A DNA stretch of 64,000 nt from Melioribacteraceae bacterium. GTDB lineage: Bacteria; Bacteroidota; Ignavibacteria; Ignavibacteriales; Melioribacteraceae. The notes beneath the pieces were generated by a model that did not search any database, was not told the DNA's origin, and saw only the letters and a program-made list of their open reading frames with translations. Position 1 is the stretch's first letter. The number at the start of each line of letters is the position of its first letter. The translations under genes and the position numbers were made by a program. This document shows, in pieces, positions 26,901-35,546 of this stretch. The stretch covers positions 62,001-126,000 of the forward strand of contig WYBN01000007.1 in NCBI GenBank assembly GCA_011525875.1. The letters run 5' to 3'.

Positions 26901-29374
26901 CGAATTACTTAATTAACAAAGACTCAATTTCTTTGGAAAAGAATCCCGTCGATACAGATGATTCATTACAAGTTCAGCTTACCATAATAAATCTGGGCAA
27001 AGCAATCATTGATTCTTTATTAGTTTCAATTAGAGATGAGATGAATAGTTCAGTTATTTTTCAAAAAGATCAATATATTTCTTCGCCTTCAAATAGTTAT
27101 GAATATTATTTTTCTATTCCTATTTATGAACGTGTTGGCAATCATCGTTTAATTATTGAACTTGATAAAAATAATAGCGTCGAAGAATTATCCGAAAATG
27201 ATAATCATGCACAAATAGAGTTTACAGTATATTCGACTAATTTGAGAGCGCTGGAAAAAGACAACTATTATAATACAAGAAAAGAAAAAATATTGTTGCT
27301 TAATCCAGTTCAACGAAACGAGATAGATGAAAAAATTATTCTTAGGTTAGCTGATAATAAGAATCTTGACGGAGCTATTGAATTTGAAAAATCATTCGAT
27401 ACATTGTACACAATCTTCGAATTAGACCAAAATGTTGGGAATAAAAGATACTGGTGGAAGAGTAAATTAAATAATAGCTCAAATTGGTCTGAAACATATT
27501 CTTTTAATAATTCAATTGAGCATTTTACCTGGGCGGTTGATTCTTCATTTCAACCGGAAGATTTGCAGTCTGACGCAATTATTTTTGATTCTAATAACAG
27601 CTTGTGGAGTTTAGCCGATAGAGAAATAGAAATAAAGGTGACATCTGCTGGTTCTAACGAGGGCAAATTTGCATCTATAGTATATGACGGGATTGAGCAA
27701 TTAACTAATACTTTTTTTTGGGGTATTGCAACCGCTGAATTAGATTCAATAACAATGAAGCCAGTTAACATAAAATATTTTGTGTATCCTTCAACATCCT
27801 CTGCGCCAGCCCTCATTAATTATATTGAATCTCTGCCTTCAGGCACTAAATTGATTATGGTAGTATGTGACGACGCTGCCCAATCAGTGTTGGGATCTTC
27901 TGGTGGAACTGCAGTGCGCAATTCGATAAAAAAACTTGGGAGTTATTACATTGATAGTTTGCGATACCGTGAATCTTGGTGTCTGATTGGAGAGAAAGGA
28001 GCAGAGATTGGTTCTGTTATTGAATCTTACAGTAAACTGTTTGAAGGTCCTGCCGTTTCAAGCATTCAGAAGAAGATTAAGTCATCAAATGGCAGTCTCA
28101 TATTTCCCAAAATTGGAAAGTCGGCTGGTTGGCAATCTGTTCATGTTAATCAGATTACCCCGGGAAATGCAATTTTAGAAATTATTCCTTTGGGAATAAA
28201 AAATAACGGAGAAACCGACACTCTTTCTAATCTATCATTTACAAATAGTGCCGCAATTATTGATACTTTAGATCATAATATCTATCCTGAAATAAAAATA
28301 CTAATTCGAATGTCATCTAATGATCTTGGAGAATCGCCACAAATTAAATTAATTGCAGTAGATTATAATCCGCCGCCCGAACTCGGAATTAACTATCAAA
28401 CTATTTCAGTAGAAAACGATACAATTATTCAAGGTTCTGCAAACAAGGTTAAATTCTATGTTTATAATGCAGGGGAAACTCTTGCACGCCGATTTGAAGT
28501 CAAACTAGATCTTATCGCGCCTGATAACACAGCTAAAGTTCTGAAGATATTCCAGGTTGACTCATTAAAGTCACTGGAAAGAATATACTTTGAATATGAT
28601 CACCAGCTTGTGCCTGAAGAAGGTTACGGCGCGTTTTCTTTTTCAGTCAATATCGATCACAATTCAAAATTGCTTGAATTATTCGAGGATAATAATTACT
28701 ACAAAATACCGTTCTATGTTAAGAAAGACAGCGTTGTGAATGTTAGCCAAAATATTTTTGTTAATGTGACATTTAATGGAAATGATATATTTGACGGGGA
28801 TTATGTTGATCCGAATCCTCTGATCAGCGTTGAATTGCGGAATACAGCTGATGTGATGGGCATCGACACTTCCTCGTTTGCGGCATATCTTGATGGAATA
28901 AAAATTCGCAACGATTTGATACAGACGCTCAGCATGGATGTAGACAATATAAAGTATGATTATAAACCCTCTCTTAAGGACGGTCAACATATTTTTCAAA
29001 TACTTTCAAGGGATAGAGCAGGAGTCTTGTCGCAATCGCCTTTATACGAAAAACTTTTTCTTGTATCTGATGAATTAAAAATATTTGACTGCTTTAATTA
29101 CCCGAATCCGATGAGGAATATTACTCACTTCACTTTTAAGTTGACGCGGCTGCCGGATGAAATAAAAATAAAAATCTATTCTATTAGCGGAAGACTACTT
29201 AAAGTAATTCAGAAGAACAGCGGGGAATTGAAAACGGATTTTAATAAGATTGAGTGGAACGGAAGGGATGAAGACGGTGACTATCTCGGCAACGGTGTTT
29301 ATCTGTATAAAGTCATAGCGGAGGTAGGTGAAAAATCCGTTTCGTCAACCCAAAAATTAGCCGTTGTGAGGTAG
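23981..29374 (+). CDS. porU: PorU-like T9SS sortase (gingipain-family C25 peptidase) with C-terminal sorting domain
   Basis: A 1797-residue surface protein. A signal peptide of about 20 residues comes first. A beta-rich region and a C25 peptidase domain (about 590-985) follow, with the catalytic pair His838 in YIGHSGTQ and Cys870 in TDFGCSTG, spaced as in known PorU. CARDB-like domains (about 990-1085 and 1490-1590) flank an ILEI/FAM3-like segment near 1225-1350. It ends with a T9SS type A sorting domain (about 1700-1797: YPNPMRN, ISGRLLKV, NGVYLYKV). PorU removes sorting domains from T9SS cargo and links the mature C-terminus to anionic LPS. It is much longer than P. gingivalis PorU (about 1158 residues). 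An alternative is a gingipain-like secreted protease that is not the sortase. Its start overlaps the preceding GT-C gene by 4 bp. Confidence 0.85.
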   Translation: MKNLFPAVFFFCFSSLLYPQYKVTEIDQNQERIEINLKFDAAQYKIINKSGNTIIDYYEYDDPSKPGYPKLPHHALVFAIPPMSKASAKISKKYTQEIKGVIPSAQSGIKKTSDSTYEKIPQALAATAFLDDRFPSEELEIMGYTWIRDYYCVIIHFNSHQFDWRSRKIFYTDSAKVILAFEMPRNSFSFKRPQSEYDEELSKLIINYRQANDFRSRPNYLFDPKQSEWIDYNNEYIKLAISEDGLYRISYSDLINYDVLPSSIDPNTLRLYSKGTEVPIFVSATDDNIFNENDFIEFWAERNYSLRNYRTVVGLREEYLNYLDRYSDTSYVWLTWTGKNGLRMPINDEFVYSNADTVDKHRVFIHLEKDKRLWYYDAVQPRTNLPDYQENKVWTWQNIGNSGVSSFKFFSDNFVADDSIKIISRIISNGAGGIQSNAHRVGSSLNLATPQDTIIFDYKQTVNFETQLSTNDMKDGENIVRLFGMPTTASFHQALIDWVDIEYPRYNVAQNDSITIRILDNLYPGERIISVSNIQSETNDLSIYKIKPTFCKITNFHFQESAEKTLLFSDSIKGDEEYYVVKQSFIKKPRFVVKKKFINLSKADRKADYIIITHPSLAQSVDAYNKFISEKYDVTTAVIYVTDIFDEFNYGHTNSESIREFMRSAYLYWNPPAPSYLLLIGDANYDYKDVVEPAPIVRKKNLVPSYGMPVSDQWYVMFDSSVINIPQMFVGRIPAENDDQVIFYLNKHKEYLNRNFDEWNKFYLLFSGGDPNKENELNQIRNANQFIADNIIAPTPIGGIYNHFYKTISPPSNYGPFPQESVAEAIKKGGMFISYIGHSGTQTWDNGIVGVDDLKNDFNNRNPLITDFGCSTGRFAEPDVNAFGETFICNSEAGQAIAYLGNSSFGYLSTSLMFPKLFYETLLFDSVSTIGKAHVSAKMKMLNKYGISEVSRVFNYCNLFFGDPIISFPLPSKPNYLINKDSISLEKNPVDTDDSLQVQLTIINLGKAIIDSLLVSIRDEMNSSVIFQKDQYISSPSNSYEYYFSIPIYERVGNHRLIIELDKNNSVEELSENDNHAQIEFTVYSTNLRALEKDNYYNTRKEKILLLNPVQRNEIDEKIILRLADNKNLDGAIEFEKSFDTLYTIFELDQNVGNKRYWWKSKLNNSSNWSETYSFNNSIEHFTWAVDSSFQPEDLQSDAIIFDSNNSLWSLADREIEIKVTSAGSNEGKFASIVYDGIEQLTNTFFWGIATAELDSITMKPVNIKYFVYPSTSSAPALINYIESLPSGTKLIMVVCDDAAQSVLGSSGGTAVRNSIKKLGSYYIDSLRYRESWCLIGEKGAEIGSVIESYSKLFEGPAVSSIQKKIKSSNGSLIFPKIGKSAGWQSVHVNQITPGNAILEIIPLGIKNNGETDTLSNLSFTNSAAIIDTLDHNIYPEIKILIRMSSNDLGESPQIKLIAVDYNPPPELGINYQTISVENDTIIQGSANKVKFYVYNAGETLARRFEVKLDLIAPDNTAKVLKIFQVDSLKSLERIYFEYDHQLVPEEGYGAFSFSVNIDHNSKLLELFEDNNYYKIPFYVKKDSVVNVSQNIFVNVTFNGNDIFDGDYVDPNPLISVELRNTADVMGIDTSSFAAYLDGIKIRNDLIQTLSMDVDNIKYDYKPSLKDGQHIFQILSRDRAGVLSQSPLYEKLFLVSDELKIFDCFNYPNPMRNITHFTFKLTRLPDEIKIKIYSISGRLLKVIQKNSGELKTDFNKIEWNGRDEDGDYLGNGVYLYKVIAEVGEKSVSSTQKLAVVR

Positions 29375-29492
29375 CATTTACCTCATGTCCTAACGTAGAA
29401 TTATTTTCTAATTCAACCCCAAAGGTGATGCTGGCAATTATATCCCAACAAAAATTTTGTTATTTTCGGACTACAAAAAATTAGAGCGAATC

Positions 29493-30836
29493 ATGAAAAA
29501 TATTTTTATCATTTTACTAATCTCAAATATTTTACTGCAAGCGCAAAGTCCGTTCTATAATCTCCGTCAGGATGAAGGATTATTTTCCGGCGGTTTCGGG
29601 TTAACATGGATTGACGGTGAACCTCATTATTCATTTCAGCTTCAGCCTGAAATTACATTTTCAAATTTCGGATTAGGTTTGGATTTTAATCTTCAATTCG
29701 GTTCCGACGGCAAGGTCAGAACAGAAAACTTCAACGAGTTCTCGGACTATGCAAGTATAATACGTTATGTTCGCTATGGACAAAAGCGCGATCCCGTATA
29801 TGTTCGGTTAGGTGCGCTTGATTATGCAACACTCGGTCATGGAAGTATTATGTATATGTACAACAACAGCCCGAGTTTTGACACAAGAAAAATTGGACTT
29901 GAGTTCGATATCGATTTTACTGACTTTGGCTTTGAAACCGTGTATGGTAATTTTGGACAGGCTGGGTTAGCTGGGTTACGGGGCTATGTCCGCCCCTTAA
30001 AATTTACCGAGTACGGAAGTATTCCTATCATCGGAAATCTCGAATTCGGCGCTTCGGTCGTCAGCGATTTTGATAAATACGCAACCGTCACATCAGGCGA
30101 AATTGATTCTCTTACTGGTAAATTTAAAGTTATAAAAGACGACGGCAGCATGACGGCATTAGGTTTTGATATTGGACTCCCGGTTGTCAGAGCCTCTTTT
30201 TTCAAACTTGATTTGTATTTCGACTACGTTAAGTTGGTTAATTATGGAAACGGTACTGCACTCGGCATGATTATGAATTTCAGCGGGCTGGGATTGGTTG
30301 ATGTTCAAACAAAATTTGAAAGAAGATTCAACGGTGATAATTATTTGCCGGCTTACTTTAATTCGTTCTATGAAATAGAACGCTTCAAATTCAATCAAAA
30401 CTCCGGCGCCGTAGCAAGTAAGGTTCAGATTCTGAAGAATTCAGGCGATGGTTTGGGAAATGGTTTTTACGGCGAACTTCTCGTAAAAGTGTTAAAAACA
30501 TTCGACATAATTGGCAGTTATCAGCGTCTTGATAAACACCCTAGAAGCGGTATTCTTCATCTTTCCAGTTTGATTTCGCCAGAAGGTATTCCGTATGTTT
30601 TGAGAGCGGGTTACGATAAAATTAATATCAGAGATGAAAAAGATTTGTTCACCCTTGATGACCGCTCTTATCTTTATGTGGAATTTGGCTATAAGCCCAT
30701 GCCTTTTATGATAGTTTCTTTAGTTTATAATTGGACCTATACCCCAATAAGAGATTCCAAGGATAACGTAGTTGGCTACAAACCTCAGAAGAAAATCGAA
30801 CCGCGGATATCGTTTGTTTATCCTTTCAATTTTTAA
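29493..30836 (+). CDS. Predicted outer-membrane barrel protein downstream of the sortase
   Basis: A 447-residue exported protein with a signal peptide (MKNIFIILLISNILLQAQ). It consists of alternating amphipathic strands from start to end, for example GGFGLTWIDGEPHYSFQLQPEI, FSNFGLGLDFNLQFG and SYLYVEFGYKP, ending in the strand PRISFVYPFNF with an aromatic last residue. That is the usual outer-membrane barrel C-terminus. I do not recognise the family. The ATG at 29493 gives the signal peptide and is preferred over the one at 29457. The gap of 118 bp after porU holds no clear hairpin, so the gene may belong to the same unit or have its own promoter. Transcription stops at the hairpin at 30879-30912. 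Confidence 0.75.
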   Translation: MKNIFIILLISNILLQAQSPFYNLRQDEGLFSGGFGLTWIDGEPHYSFQLQPEITFSNFGLGLDFNLQFGSDGKVRTENFNEFSDYASIIRYVRYGQKRDPVYVRLGALDYATLGHGSIMYMYNNSPSFDTRKIGLEFDIDFTDFGFETVYGNFGQAGLAGLRGYVRPLKFTEYGSIPIIGNLEFGASVVSDFDKYATVTSGEIDSLTGKFKVIKDDGSMTALGFDIGLPVVRASFFKLDLYFDYVKLVNYGNGTALGMIMNFSGLGLVDVQTKFERRFNGDNYLPAYFNSFYEIERFKFNQNSGAVASKVQILKNSGDGLGNGFYGELLVKVLKTFDIIGSYQRLDKHPRSGILHLSSLISPEGIPYVLRAGYDKINIRDEKDLFTLDDRSYLYVEFGYKPMPFMIVSLVYNWTYTPIRDSKDNVVGYKPQKKIEPRISFVYPFNF

Positions 30837-30878
30837 ATGGCTACTGCATGTAATAATCGCTGTTGGCAAAAAATAATG

Positions 30879-30912
30879 TAAAAAGACCGCAAATAAAAAT
30901 GCGGTCTTTTTA
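30879..30912. terminator. Bidirectional rho-independent terminator
   Basis: TAAAAAGACCGCA (30879-30891) and TGCGGTCTTTTTA (30900-30912) form a perfect 13-bp stem with an 8-nt loop. A-runs and T-runs lie on both sides, so it can stop transcription from the barrel gene on the plus strand and the HAD gene on the minus strand. Confidence 0.9.
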
Positions 30913-30913
30913 A

Positions 30914-31558
30914 TTAAATATGAGCGATCACAAAATCAGTTAACTCTTCAACAGTATTGAAATATAAATCACTTCCAAGCCTTAGTACTTCTTCCTTGGC
31001 AAAACTATCCCATAGAACAGAAGCTACGTTTGTCCCTGCGCTGCGCGCTGCTATCACATCTGCAGGCGCATCTCCTATCATGAGAACTTGCCGGGGATCT
31101 AATTTGAACTTATCGAGAAATATTTGTATTCCGTCTGCTGCCGGCTTATGGTTTATTACGTCATCTCCAGTAATTATTAAATCAAAATACTTTTTTATTT
31201 CAAGTTTATTTAACGTTATTTCGGTTGATGTACGTCCTTTGCCAGTAAAAACGCCGAGCGGAATTTGCTTTTGCTGAATTAAATGTAATAGTTCGACTAC
31301 GCCATCAATGGGTTTAACTAATTTATCATGCATTGTTTCATAAAAAACATAGTATTCCTTTCGTGCCTGTTCGTAATTTTCTTTGAACCACTCGTATAAG
31401 ATTTGATCTTCGGTAGGACCGAATAAAGCTGTCAATTCATCGGGAGAATAGGTTTTATTGAAATATCTTTTTGTAACGTGATTAAAAGTCGCAAAAATTA
31501 ATTCATTAGTCGAAGTTAAAGTGCCGTCGATGTCAAAGATTATTCCAGATAGTTTCAT
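30914..31558 (-). CDS. HAD-superfamily phosphatase (phosphoglycolate phosphatase-like)
   Basis: A 214-residue cytoplasmic hydrolase. HAD motif I is FDIDGTLT (nucleophile Asp9, acid/base Asp11), motif II Thr is in LGVFTGKGR, motif III Lys is in NHKPAADG, and motif IV acidic pair is in LMIGDAPADV. A helical cap lies between motif I and II (residues 15-75, TFNHVTKRYFNKTYS onward), as in Gph/YihX-type subfamily I enzymes. It removes phosphate from a small metabolite. Phosphoglycolate is the common annotation but the substrate is not certain. It lies 7 bp downstream of the metallophosphoesterase gene, so the two form an operon. Confidence 0.9.
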   Translation of the reverse strand: MKLSGIIFDIDGTLTSTNELIFATFNHVTKRYFNKTYSPDELTALFGPTEDQILYEWFKENYEQARKEYYVFYETMHDKLVKPIDGVVELLHLIQQKQIPLGVFTGKGRTSTEITLNKLEIKKYFDLIITGDDVINHKPAADGIQIFLDKFKLDPRQVLMIGDAPADVIAARSAGTNVASVLWDSFAKEEVLRLGSDLYFNTVEELTDFVIAHI

Positions 31559-31565
31559 TTCTTTC

Positions 31566-33419
31566 TTACTTTAATGTAAAGACCGCCAAGCTTCCATCCA
31601 TATTTGAAGCTAAAAATATATTATCGTTTATCATCTGAACCGAATGAGCCCGCGAAGCACCAAGAAATAGAATCGTTTCAAAACTGAAATTTACTCTATC
31701 AATTTTATAGATATTTCCGTTCTTTGAGCCAAAAAGAATATTTTTCCCGTATTCAATCGGGGTAACAGGCATTGTATCAATTCCAAATTTTAAATTCATA
31801 TCGCGGACCCAATTAGTTGTTACGGCAGATACAATATGGAATCTGTCAAGCATGCTTTTAATAAATAAAAGTCTGCCGTCGGCAGATATGCCGATGGATT
31901 CCCACGCATTGTAATTATTCTTTTCCCAGAGCGTTTTGCCGAGATTTAGATCAACCGCATAAACAAACTTTTCGGGTGAAGTTATATATAATTTTTTGCC
32001 GTCGGTTACGGGTCTGCAAACTGCCGGTGAATAATAGAAATTATTTGTTTCACTCCATGTCCAAATCAATAATCCTGTTCGTGCATCAATACAATAAACG
32101 TTTGTATCCCAGGAACCGTAAATAATTTTATTGTTAATATAAAGCGGCTGCGTTTCAATCATTGCCGATGCTTTTTCATTTACCCAGTACTCTTGCAGAG
32201 TCTCGATGTCAAAGCAGTAAAGTCTGCCGCCGGCAGTTCCTAAAATAACAGCGGCTTTCGAATCAGTTGCTTTTGGAATAATTAATCTGTCAGATCCTTT
32301 ATACTCAATCATGATTAACTGTGATGTGATAGCCTCATCAAATCCGATTGTTTGGAGCTGTTCGCCTGTATAAGCGTCAAAAGTAAAAAGATCGCCCTGC
32401 ACGGTTGCAACCGCCAGATAACCGTCCATAGCCGCAGGTTTACTCATTATATTTCCAAAAGTGTTATAGTTCCACACAACCGAACCATTCTGATCAAAAC
32501 ATGATACAATTCCGTTTACATCTGCAGTGAAAATAAAATTATCCCAAACCAAAGGTTCGGCTGATAGAGTTGATTCTAAATTTAAATTCCACAATAAATT
32601 AGTGCTGAAAGAATTGAAACTAATTGAATCAATAATCGGAATGTTTTTTTGCTTGGTCTTCGAAATCTCACCCCACTTATCAGGTATATTGTCACTCTCA
32701 ACCTCATAAAAAAATAATCTATCCTTAGAATTTTCAACTAATGTAAAACCTTCGCTCTTTTTTCCTTTAATAAGAGTAGACCGGCTCATCACAGATGGTA
32801 TGCCGTTAAAATTATCAATTTTGTTATTATGCCCGTGCCCATGCAGGATAGCTTTAATATTATAATCACGAATCAGGTTAGTAACTTTGAACCAATTATC
32901 AACATCACTGTTCAATGGATGGTGAACAATAAGATAAATTTCTTTGGTTCTGCCGGCTTGCAGCAGTTGTTCTTCCAGCCAGAATAAATCTTCTGGTCTG
33001 ATATGACCGCCGCCCCCGCGCCAATGAATGCCCGTATTCAATCCGATATAAATATGGTCCTTAAACTCGAAGAGGAATTTATCCTCGCCCCAAAGCTGTG
33101 GAAACTTTGTACAACCGCTTTCGCTCCACTTTGTGTCGTGATTCCCCGGAATAATATAATAAGGCGCCGAGAGTCCATCGAGAATATCTTTGGCATTTTG
33201 AAGCTCTTCGTTTCTTCCTTTTTCCGATATGTCACCCGATGCAATCACAAATTTGATATCTTTAATATTGTTGATTGAATTAACAACATTACTTAAGTCT
33301 TCTGCGGCTCCTGGTGCGCCAATATGCATATCCGAAATCCAGCCAAATTTATAGCTCTGAGCCGAAGTAAAAGCCGTAAGCAAAAAAGAAAGAAATACCG
33401 CTCTAATCAGATGAATCAT
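31566..33419 (-). CDS. Exported metallophosphoesterase fused to a PQQ-type beta-propeller
   Basis: A 617-residue protein with a signal peptide ending near FTSAQ (about residue 20). The N-terminal calcineurin-like phosphoesterase domain (about 22-255) has SDMHIG, ASGDIS, PGNHD, IVHHPLN and HGHGHN, so all metal-binding motifs are present. The C-terminal part (about 290-617) has at least six WD/PQQ-like blades, for example VSCFDQNGSVVWNYN, LYCFDIETLQEYWVNE and VYCIDARTGLLIWTWSE. Such exported phosphatases with a propeller cleave phosphoesters outside the cell or periplasm. The substrate is not predictable. No T9SS tail is visible, so it is probably periplasmic. It forms an operon with the HAD phosphatase. 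Confidence 0.87.
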   Translation of the reverse strand: MIHLIRAVFLSFLLTAFTSAQSYKFGWISDMHIGAPGAAEDLSNVVNSINNIKDIKFVIASGDISEKGRNEELQNAKDILDGLSAPYYIIPGNHDTKWSESGCTKFPQLWGEDKFLFEFKDHIYIGLNTGIHWRGGGGHIRPEDLFWLEEQLLQAGRTKEIYLIVHHPLNSDVDNWFKVTNLIRDYNIKAILHGHGHNNKIDNFNGIPSVMSRSTLIKGKKSEGFTLVENSKDRLFFYEVESDNIPDKWGEISKTKQKNIPIIDSISFNSFSTNLLWNLNLESTLSAEPLVWDNFIFTADVNGIVSCFDQNGSVVWNYNTFGNIMSKPAAMDGYLAVATVQGDLFTFDAYTGEQLQTIGFDEAITSQLIMIEYKGSDRLIIPKATDSKAAVILGTAGGRLYCFDIETLQEYWVNEKASAMIETQPLYINNKIIYGSWDTNVYCIDARTGLLIWTWSETNNFYYSPAVCRPVTDGKKLYITSPEKFVYAVDLNLGKTLWEKNNYNAWESIGISADGRLLFIKSMLDRFHIVSAVTTNWVRDMNLKFGIDTMPVTPIEYGKNILFGSKNGNIYKIDRVNFSFETILFLGASRAHSVQMINDNIFLASNMDGSLAVFTLK

Positions 33420-33629
33420 TTCGTTCCTCTAATTATTTTCGTTTTATTGCTTACAAAAATAATAAAAAGAGAATTGCAATTGACGGTTGTTATGATTCTA
33501 ACAGAAGATTTTACGGAATTATCCGAAGTAAATGCAAAACCTCAAACTATTTAACAGAAATGATCTTCGCATACGTAATAAAACCAGCGGACGAGTTGCA
33601 GCATTGTTATTTAGACAATGATTCTATGA

Positions 33630-33661
33630 ATTGTATTTAGAGAGCACCGTCCTTATATTTG
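33630..33661 (+). promoter_or_regulatory. Possible Bacteroidota-type promoter for lepA
   Basis: TATATTTG (33654-33661) matches the Bacteroidota minus-7 consensus TAnnTTTG. ATTG at 33630-33633 lies 20 bp upstream of it and resembles the minus-33 TTTG with the usual spacing. The element ends 21 bp before the lepA ATG. Just upstream is an inverted repeat CATTGT...ACAATG (about 33602-33620). Pattern match only. Confidence 0.4.
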
Positions 33662-33682
33662 CTGTTCAATTTTGAGATTTGA

Positions 33683-35476
33683 ATGGATAAGATTCGTAAT
33701 TTTTGCATAATTGCACATATTGACCACGGTAAATCAACGCTCGCAGATGGGCTCTTAGAATATACCGGCACGGTTACTCAACGCGAGGCAAAAGAACAGC
33801 TGCTTGATAATATGGACCTGGAGAGGGAAAGAGGAATCACTATTAAATCCCACGCCATTAAGATGAAATACTTGGCAAAGGACGGCGTTGATTACACTCT
33901 TAATCTAATTGACACACCGGGACACGTAGATTTTTCTTATGAAGTTTCGCGTTCGCTCGCTGCATGCGAAGGCGCTTTACTTGTTGTTGATGCTGCTCAG
34001 GGAGTTGAAGCTCAAACAATAAGCAATCTTTATCTCGCTATTGGCGCCGGGCTTGATATAATACCGGTTATTAATAAAATAGATCTTCCATCGGCGATGA
34101 CTGAGGCGGTATCAAAACAAATAATTGATCTGATAGGATGCAAGGAAGAGGACATTATACTTGCAAGCGCTAAAGCGCGCATAGGAATTGAAGACATACT
34201 CGAATCCGTAATTACACGAATTGAACCTCCCAAAGGAGACCCGCAAGCTCCGCTGCAAGCGCTGATTTTTGATTCGGTATTCGATTCGTACCGAGGCGCT
34301 ATTGCTTATATAAGAATCTTTAACGGTACATTAAGGGAAGGCGAAAAACTTAAATTTTTTGCACACGATAATTACTACGATGCAGAAGAAGTCGGAGTCC
34401 TTAGGCTTAGCCGTGCAAGGACAAAACAATTATCCGCCGGAGATGTGGGCTACTTAATTGCGGGTATAAAGGACGTGCATGATACAAAGGTCGGTGACAC
34501 GATCACTCACGTAAGGAATGGAGCCGGAAAACCTTTGCCCGGATACAAAGAAATCAAACCAATGGTTTACAGCGGTCTATATCCAACAGATTCTGATGAT
34601 TATGAAGATCTTCGAGATGCACTCGAAAAATTCCGTTTGAATGATTCTGCATTATTGTTTATTCCAGAAACATCTGCAGCTCTTGGATTCGGATTTCGCT
34701 GCGGCTTTTTAGGAATGCTTCACATGGAAATTGTTCAGGAAAGACTCGAACGCGAATTCAATCAGAGTATAGTTAACACGCTTCCGAACGTTGAATATAT
34801 CGTCCATAAAAAGGACGGCGAGGAAGTTGTCGTTGATAATCCGGCTGAAATGCCCGATATGTCGCTAATAGATTTTATCGAAGAACCTTACATAAAAGCA
34901 CAAATTGTAACTCCAAGTGAATATGTTGGAAGCATTATGAAACTTGCGATGGATAAAAGAGGAATCTATAAAAACACTACGTATCTTGACCCAACGAGAG
35001 CTGATCTGGAATTTGAATTCCCGCTATCTGAAATTATTTTTGATTTCTTCGATAAACTTAAATCAATTTCGAGAGGCTATGCTTCGCTGGATTACGATTT
35101 GATAGGATACAAGAAATCAGACCTTACAAAACTTGATATACTTTTGAACGGCGATACGGTTGATGCTCTCTCAATTATTGTTCACCGTGATAAAGCTTAT
35201 GACTGGGGCAGAAAGGTTTGCACAAAATTGAAAGAATTGATACCTCAACAGATGTTCGAAATTGCAATACAGGCGGCTATCGGCAGTAAAGTTATTGCAC
35301 GTACAAATATTAAAGCTCTGAGAAAAAACGTGCTTGCTAAATGCTACGGCGGCGATATAACAAGAAAAAGGAAATTGCTTGAAAAACAGAAAGAGGGCAA
35401 GAAAAGGATGAAGCAGGTAGGAAATGTCGAAATACCGCAAGAGGCATTTTTATCGGTGCTTCAGATTGAGGATTAA
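33683..35476 (+). CDS. lepA: Elongation factor 4 (LepA)
   Basis: Ribosomal translocase-like GTPase that back-translocates stalled ribosomes and acts in subunit biogenesis. The 597-residue protein has normal length. The G1 motif AHIDHGKST, switch [11 protein letters not shown]3 DTPGHVD and G4 NKIDLPSA are in order. LepA-type domains II-IV and the C-terminal LepA-specific region follow, ending in the [22 protein letters not shown] sequence characteristic of the family. The ATG at 33683 lies 21 bp behind a plausible TATATTTG promoter element. lepB follows after 70 bp, the standard lepA-lepB arrangement. Confidence 0.98.
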   Translation: MDKIRNFCIIAHIDHGKSTLADGLLEYTGTVTQREAKEQLLDNMDLERERGITIKSHAIKMKYLAKDGVDYTLNLIDTPGHVDFSYEVSRSLAACEGALLVVDAAQGVEAQTISNLYLAIGAGLDIIPVINKIDLPSAMTEAVSKQIIDLIGCKEEDIILASAKARIGIEDILESVITRIEPPKGDPQAPLQALIFDSVFDSYRGAIAYIRIFNGTLREGEKLKFFAHDNYYDAEEVGVLRLSRARTKQLSAGDVGYLIAGIKDVHDTKVGDTITHVRNGAGKPLPGYKEIKPMVYSGLYPTDSDDYEDLRDALEKFRLNDSALLFIPETSAALGFGFRCGFLGMLHMEIVQERLEREFNQSIVNTLPNVEYIVHKKDGEEVVVDNPAEMPDMSLIDFIEEPYIKAQIVTPSEYVGSIMKLAMDKRGIYKNTTYLDPTRADLEFEFPLSEIIFDFFDKLKSISRGYASLDYDLIGYKKSDLTKLDILLNGDTVDALSIIVHRDKAYDWGRKVCTKLKELIPQQMFEIAIQAAIGSKVIARTNIKALRKNVLAKCYGGDITRKRKLLEKQKEGKKRMKQVGNVEIPQEAFLSVLQIED

Positions 35477-35546
35477 TTTTTGTTGGAACCAGTCACACTT
35501 TTTTGGTATATAATCATAAAAATTTAACAACCTAAGAGGAAGTATT

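Noticed and set aside
33324..33554. Short plus-strand open frame in the gap before lepA
   Set aside because: It overlaps the minus-strand metallophosphoesterase start, has low-complexity Lys-rich composition and no ribosome site or family resemblance, so it is probably a chance frame.
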